NCBI GenBank assembly: GCA_024449915.1
Contig: JAMZAV010000054.1
Location: 868,001 to 932,000 of the forward strand
DNA from: Sweltsa coloradensis
Lineage: Eukaryota; Arthropoda; Insecta; Plecoptera; Chloroperlidae
Direction of reading: 5' to 3'
DNA length: 64,000 nucleotides
The number at the start of each line of letters is the position of its first letter. Position 1 is the stretch's first letter. Shown one piece after another: positions 58,931-64,000 of this stretch. A program made the position numbers and the translations under genes. Below the pieces are notes generated by a model, which was not told the origin of the DNA, searched no databases, and saw nothing but the letters and a program-made list of their open reading frames with translations.

Positions 58931-60079
58931 TGTTTACAATAATTTAATCTTGACCGATTAAATTCGAACAGAAAGTGTTAGTTACATGTTACATTATACA
59001 AGTTCTAGCTCCTCCAAAGATCCTTAAAACTGTCGTTCCAGATTACTACTCTAATCAGACGTTTAATTTCGCTATTTGAGGTACGTACAGTTTTTCAATC
59101 TTCCGGGACTATCATATCACGGTTATATAAACTAAAAAAAAACCATTGAATGTACATCACAATCGTCGAAGAATGACGTGTACCTAATTCCAAAACAGGG
59201 TGATGACGAAACCAAGAGGCCACTTGAAGTAAGTTTGAAGTACCCGCAGAATCGTATGAATTTAATTAACTTAATAAATATAAAAGAGCATGTGTGGTCC
59301 AAAAATCTAATTTATAAACCAAGCTGTTCTAATAACCTCAACATCTGTATAAAAAATAAATGCTAAAAAATGCTAAATTTGCTCAAATTTAAAAAAAATA
59401 AGTACCCAATATTTACAATTAAAATCCCATTTTTACCTGCCTCTTATTATAATTAATACTGGTAACTGAAAATCAGAGCATGAAATTCATGTGCTCTGTG
59501 TAGGGATGAGCAACACATAGATGACAGGAAATTATAAATAATATAAGAATTGGAGTAGTTTAACTTTCGTATTCTTAAGTCAATAATGGTTATGCAAAAA
59601 ATTGCATTACTTACAAACAACTGACAATCGTGGCTAAAAGTCAGCTATGCTGCAGATTATACATTTGTGATTTGCAATTTAAGAAATTTTAAGTCCTGGA
59701 ATTCTATGGCGAGTACACACACGATTAAGCTACTCTATGGATATGTTACTATTGTCACTAACAGAGTTAACCAACTCTAAATTTTGGTAACAAATTTTTA
59801 TTTCATAAGTGAGAAAACGATTTAAAACTAGACAAATTTTATTGTATTTGAGTAGAGGGGGCAACCATAACAAACACAAATTTTACAAATTAAACAGAAT
59901 AAAATTACCATGCAAGATCCACTGGATGACCGATAAAGCACGAAAGAGTGTTACATTTTTGTTGAAGCCATATAGTTCACATCATTTGTGTGGACCGCAA
60001 CCCAAATCACAAATATTTCTTCAATGCAGTTGTTTTAGATTATCATGGTTTATTCTGACAACATACGTAGGTGAATATA

Positions 60080-60250
60080 GAATAGTCGATATTTCTTCTT
60101 TCAAATACCGATCTCTGGTTGGCCATTATTCGCTGGCCGATGACGTCTGTGCCGGCAGGGTTGGTTGGCTTGATGGTCTGGTTTTAACTAAAGTCTTCCA
60201 CTGAAAATCAATTATGTCACTCAGTGGACACTCTAAGTAAAAATAAATTT
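60080..60250 (+). mobile_element. SINE family 2, 3' fragment
   Basis: CTCTGGTTGGCCATTATTCG, CAGGGTTGGTTGGCTTGATG and TTCCACTGAAAATCAATTAT match the 3' half of 11199-11640, with an AT tail. Confidence 0.7.
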
Positions 60251-60487
60251 ATGAATTAATACTTAACCACAAATCACGAGTTTTAAGTAATTTCTCGCCT
60301 TAACGGATTGTCAAGGAGTTCTTACTTTCCGAAAGACAAAAGTTTTGACAAACGTTCAACTCCATTGATTAAGAACACTATCATCGAAAGGCATTCGATT
60401 CAGAAACTAAACCTCTAGCGTGCTAGTAAACTACAGTAGCCCCTATACGTATTATATTTAAAACTTCTATATTGATAAGAGGACCAT

Positions 60488-60740
60488 TAGTGTTGGCATG
60501 AGCGCTAAGCGTGCTACTCTGATTCGGGAGGTCCCGGATTTAAATCCCGTCGACACCGGCAATCCTGACTGAATGTTTTTATCGAGGCTTTCCTCGGTCG
60601 TTAATGCGAATGCAAGGGAGTGAGTCCTCTTAAACATCCCTCGGACATCCCTTCACAATTGTCCTACCTCCAATATATCTAGTTAGACACCTAAAGAGGG
60701 GCATGCATTGCACCCTGGACAGGATTCTTGCGATAAATTT
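60488..60740 (+). mobile_element. tRNA-derived SINE, family 1
   Basis: TGTTGGCATGAGCGCTAAGC, GGATTTAAATCCCGTCG (B box altered), GGCAATCCTGACTGAATG, TCGGACATCCCTTCACAATT and a CTTGCGATAAATTTTT end. No clear flanking duplication. Confidence 0.8.
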
Positions 60741-60934
60741 TTAGATTTTATGTTCAATTAGGCCATTATGGTCGTTGATTATTTTCCCAACAATGACCGA
60801 ACAAACTCACAACTCTACTAATTGATAAGCGGTCGCCATGCAAATGAAAGTGTACGTGAAACATTTAGGCAAATAAATTAGAATGATTGGACTTAGAAAT
60901 ATTTTGTTTAATTATATTATTCAAGTTGGGTTTC

Positions 60935-61080
60935 AAGGCATAGGCTATTGTCTCTGCTTCAAATGCAGAAGGTTCTGAGTTCGATTCCCGGTTCAGATAC
61001 AAGTTTTGGACTTCTGTTAGGGACTCTAGACCATCAAAACATAGGCCTGTTGGCGTTGCACGTAACTGCCTAGAAAACCA
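60935..61080 (+). mobile_element. SINE family 2, 5' fragment
   Basis: TCTCTGCTTCAAATGCAGAAG, GAGTTCGATTCCC (B box) and GACTTCTGTTAGGGACTCTA match the tRNA-like head region of 11199-11640. Confidence 0.65.
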
Positions 61081-61844
61081 AAATCAAAGATTACCTACAA
61101 CTATGCAATACTTGCTGATACATAAAATATTATGCCTTTTAAATACAGACTTAGCTGACAATTGTTACACTTACAATTCGAGCTTCAGGGAAGACAAAAA
61201 TTTGTTCAATTAATTGGCTCTGCTTATGCTTATGCTTATGTCGAGTGCATTAAGCCATTATTTTGCTCATGCTTTTCGTCCAATACCGAGTTTGTTAACT
61301 CTTAAGAGGAGAATGATAGGATATAATTGTGGAGAAAACTCTTTTGTCAGTTGGACTGGTAATATTGAAAGAAAAATGGTATGCAGCCGTAAATGCGAGT
61401 CACACCATGGTGAATACATAATTACTGTGTGACTGTAATGATATTGAGTTTGTTATGAATGTAAAATCGATTAAAAAGCAAAGTTAGTGACGGATGTCCA
61501 ATAATTATACAGAAACATATCGTACTTTTCACAAGCAAAACATATATGGTGGGTGAGAGGAAATAAATTCATAAAAGTGACGTTGACTGTAGTTTGTAGA
61601 AGTAGAACAAACAGTTTGTACACCTATTGTTGAAGAGAATTTCTTGTTTCAGTTTGAAAGGATTGAAAGAGAACAGAATTATTAAGGAATGTGTGGTTGC
61701 ATTTTGTAAATAACTAGGGAAACGCCAAAGTCGTTGTTAAACGAGTGAGTGACCCATGTGTTGAGTACATATGAAAAATCTAAACAAATGCTATCAATAT
61801 TTTTAAAAAATCACATTTTTATTTATGTAGGTTTAAATCGCAAT

Positions 61845-62022
61845 GGATCTAGCTGATTTTCTTAACAGTTCTCAGTAAACTCGTACTGGATGTCTGTTTA
61901 AAATTTCAGCTCAATCTGTTCAGCGATTCGGCTGATTTTAGACGTACAGACAGACACACACACAGAATCACAAAATAAGCGCCGTTTGTGTTGAATGGAG
62001 ACCTCAGTCGCTTCGCTCCCTC
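61845..62022 (-). repeat. Dispersed GAGGGAGCGAAGCGACTGAG repeat, copy 2
   Basis: Minus strand: GAGGGAGCGAAGCGACTGAG, then a GTGTGTCTGTCTGTACG run and TGAGCTGAAATTTTAAACAGA with ACATCCAGTACGA. Same order as 48901-49065. Such tails are widespread in invertebrate LINE-derived repeats. Confidence 0.65.
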
Positions 62023-62299
62023 GTTTAAATACCTCTACATACAAAGATGTTACACAAATTACAGTATGCGTTTGGAGACTTACTCTAGACTCCCAAAGAA
62101 GAATTGAAAATTGAACGTTATGAAATCACTTGCGACAACAATACAACTCATGGAATTATCTCATGGTTGCAGAACAATAATGTATTTGATATTTTGGCAA
62201 AATTCCTGTTTAATTAATCAGCTCGATTTAATTCCCATTGGAAAACAAATTCTGCATCTTAACGAATACACTTTAACAACAACTAATAGATGAAATTAT

Positions 62300-63404
62300 T
62301 TAAGATTGTGTTGTGTAGAATTAAGGATAAAACAGGGAATGCGTTATGTCAACCCATATGGGAACACAGTCTTAGTTTAAACGCTAGCTATATACACATG
62401 CCTATTCGTTCGATTCACAATGAACTTTTTGGTTGTGCAAGAAATGCTTAACATTTCCACATTCTTTGAGTAGAACACAACACAGTCATGTATTTCATTT
62501 CGATTTTGCATGGAATGCTAAACTTATACATATTATTGTGCATGCCAATAAGTAACATGCATTATTTTGTCCTTTTCTTTTCCAATTTCGAATCGAATGT
62601 GAGAGTTAGTATTGGTGTCTTGATCACAGTCCTTTCCACCTCAACCATAAACGCACCTTTTAATTTAGTTCTCGTCATAAACTGTCACAAAATTATATAT
62701 CCCCCTGTTCTTCTCCAACATCGTTGCAATATTATAGCCCAAATAGGGTTATTACATATTGATCACTAACAACAGATATTAACCCACAAGTGTTAGGTAA
62801 CTAAAACTAATCTATTAAGAATAGCATTTAAAACCATACAAATACGTTATACAAAACATTAATTACATAAACACACACATGAATGTTACATGAATGTTAC
62901 AACAAATACAAGAAGAAAAACTTGATAACAAAACTATAAATATATCAAAAGGCTGAAAGCCCAAGATGAATGAAGAAAACAATGAGGTTATAATACAAAA
63001 CAGGTGAAAAGGTGATAAGATGGCAAAGAGTGATAAATGAGTCATGTTGGTAAACTGGCATAAACAGCTGCTTTAAATGAATGAAGTTTCATATGGTTGA
63101 TGTTAATTTCTGTATTAATGGCTAATAATTTGTTGTAGGTGCTTGAATTCGGTTGATGGGGGAAATTTAAAAACATCAATACGAACACATGGAATTTTGA
63201 AGGGGATGTAATTTCTTGTAAATCTTGTAGGGATGTGAAAGTTTATATCTTGAAGTAGGTCCATGTCGATGAAGTTGTGGAGAAGTATGTAGAGGAAAAT
63301 TATATTAATTGGATGTATGTCCTTTTAGGATATAATTTTCACCAATAGTAGGAAAATAGCTTGGACAACATACTATTGTGTTTAGTTTTAGAGATCAAAG
63401 CTCC
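62300..63404. other. Non-genic AT-rich DNA
   Basis: Contains a small ATGAATGTTAC duplication near 62880-62900. No gene or known element recognised. Confidence 0.45.
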
Positions 63405-63612
63405 TCTATTTGCACCACTGTTTTGCACGTCCGTATGCGCATGTGTCACATTCCACGATTAGAACTGAAAATGATCTCCGATTGACATTGTTTTTTGTGA
63501 CATTGTTCTTCAACAAGAATGATAAAGAATGTTATTGTTGACACTGAGGTTAGGGGGACGGTACGGGACTCATTCAAACAAGGGATATTTGTAACTCGGC
63601 ATTACCACCAAA
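63405..63612 (-). repeat. GGTGGAGGTGCCGG-headed repeat, copy 6 (degenerate head)
   Basis: Minus strand: a mutated head TTTGGTGGTAATGCCG (63597-63612), and a tail with TCGTGGAATGTGACAC, a GCGCATACGGACGTGC run and ACAGTGGTGC at 63411-63420. Confidence 0.6.
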
Positions 63613-63814
63613 GGAGATTGACGTAGGACAGAATTTTATTTGTATGTCCTGCTAGGTTCGTATACTTCATAGAAAGACACAATAAATAAATGTGACATCT
63701 TGAAAATAACTTTTACATACAATTCTTTTTTTAACCTGATGAGTGCTGCATTCTTCACTAACAGACTCGTACTGAAACAATGTGTGCAAACTTAGTTTAA
63801 AAGTATGAACATTG

Positions 63815-63915
63815 GCGCCAATATTGTTGGCTTGGTCTGATTTAATTTAATGTCTTCCAATGACAATGAGTTTCGTGACTGAGTAAGTAGACTCAAAATA
63901 CGAATTTATTTATTT
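63815..63915 (+). mobile_element. SINE family 2, 3' fragment
   Basis: TTGTTGGCTTGGTCTGATTTAA, then a CTTCCAATGACAATGAGTTT and GACTGAGTAAGTAGACTC end, as at 11540-11640, and an AT tail. Confidence 0.6.
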
Positions 63916-64000
63916 ACGAACTTTCGAGAAGATTAACGCAATTTCTACTTGATTTGAAAATTATGTGAATAGAAAATATACGTGACTTAATTTTATCATT

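Overview
This is a eukaryotic, almost certainly invertebrate-animal (possibly arthropod) window. It is AT-rich, gene-poor and dense in degraded non-LTR retrotransposons, tRNA-derived SINEs, MITE-like inverted repeats, minisatellites and microsatellites. The SINE and LINE types seen are typical of large invertebrate genomes. I cannot name the species. No bacterial operon, rRNA gene, intact tRNA gene or CRISPR array was seen.

Layout. 1-3.1 kb: a ~608-bp direct repeat pair 2.5 kb apart. 3-17 kb: non-genic DNA with SINE copies, a 43-bp minisatellite and a ~50-bp minisatellite split by a second SINE type. 17.5-26.8 kb: a nested transposon stack. An old, broken LINE (A) is interrupted by a much younger 5.06-kb LINE (B) with a 9-bp target-site duplication, and LINE A is itself flanked by inverted copies of another repeat. 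27.6-29.2 kb: three GC-rich tandem arrays. 29.9-39.7 kb: SINEs, MITEs, a LINE tail, long ATTC/TTTA microsatellites and a 726-bp element with ~220-bp inverted arms.

Genes. Two protein-coding loci are credible and converge on 41.3-41.9 kb. On the plus strand, 40567-41295 encodes a complete 242-residue type I membrane protein with a signal peptide, two six-cysteine modules, one transmembrane helix and a PPSY motif. On the minus strand, two GC-rich exons (55894-56050 and 41933-42080) have matching splice phases and a stop codon. They look like the last two coding exons of an unrecognised gene with a 13.8-kb intron.

That intron holds the most interesting structure in the window: a ~2.4-kb imperfect palindrome (about 53060-55430) whose arms are each built from four degenerate ~250-300-bp units. 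It lies about 460 bp downstream of the exon's 5' splice site, so any transcript of the minus-strand gene could fold into a kilobase-scale hairpin. A second unusual signal is a dispersed repeat family with a 14-bp GGTGGAGGTGCCGG head and a conserved tail around TTATCGTGAGACGTGAC.
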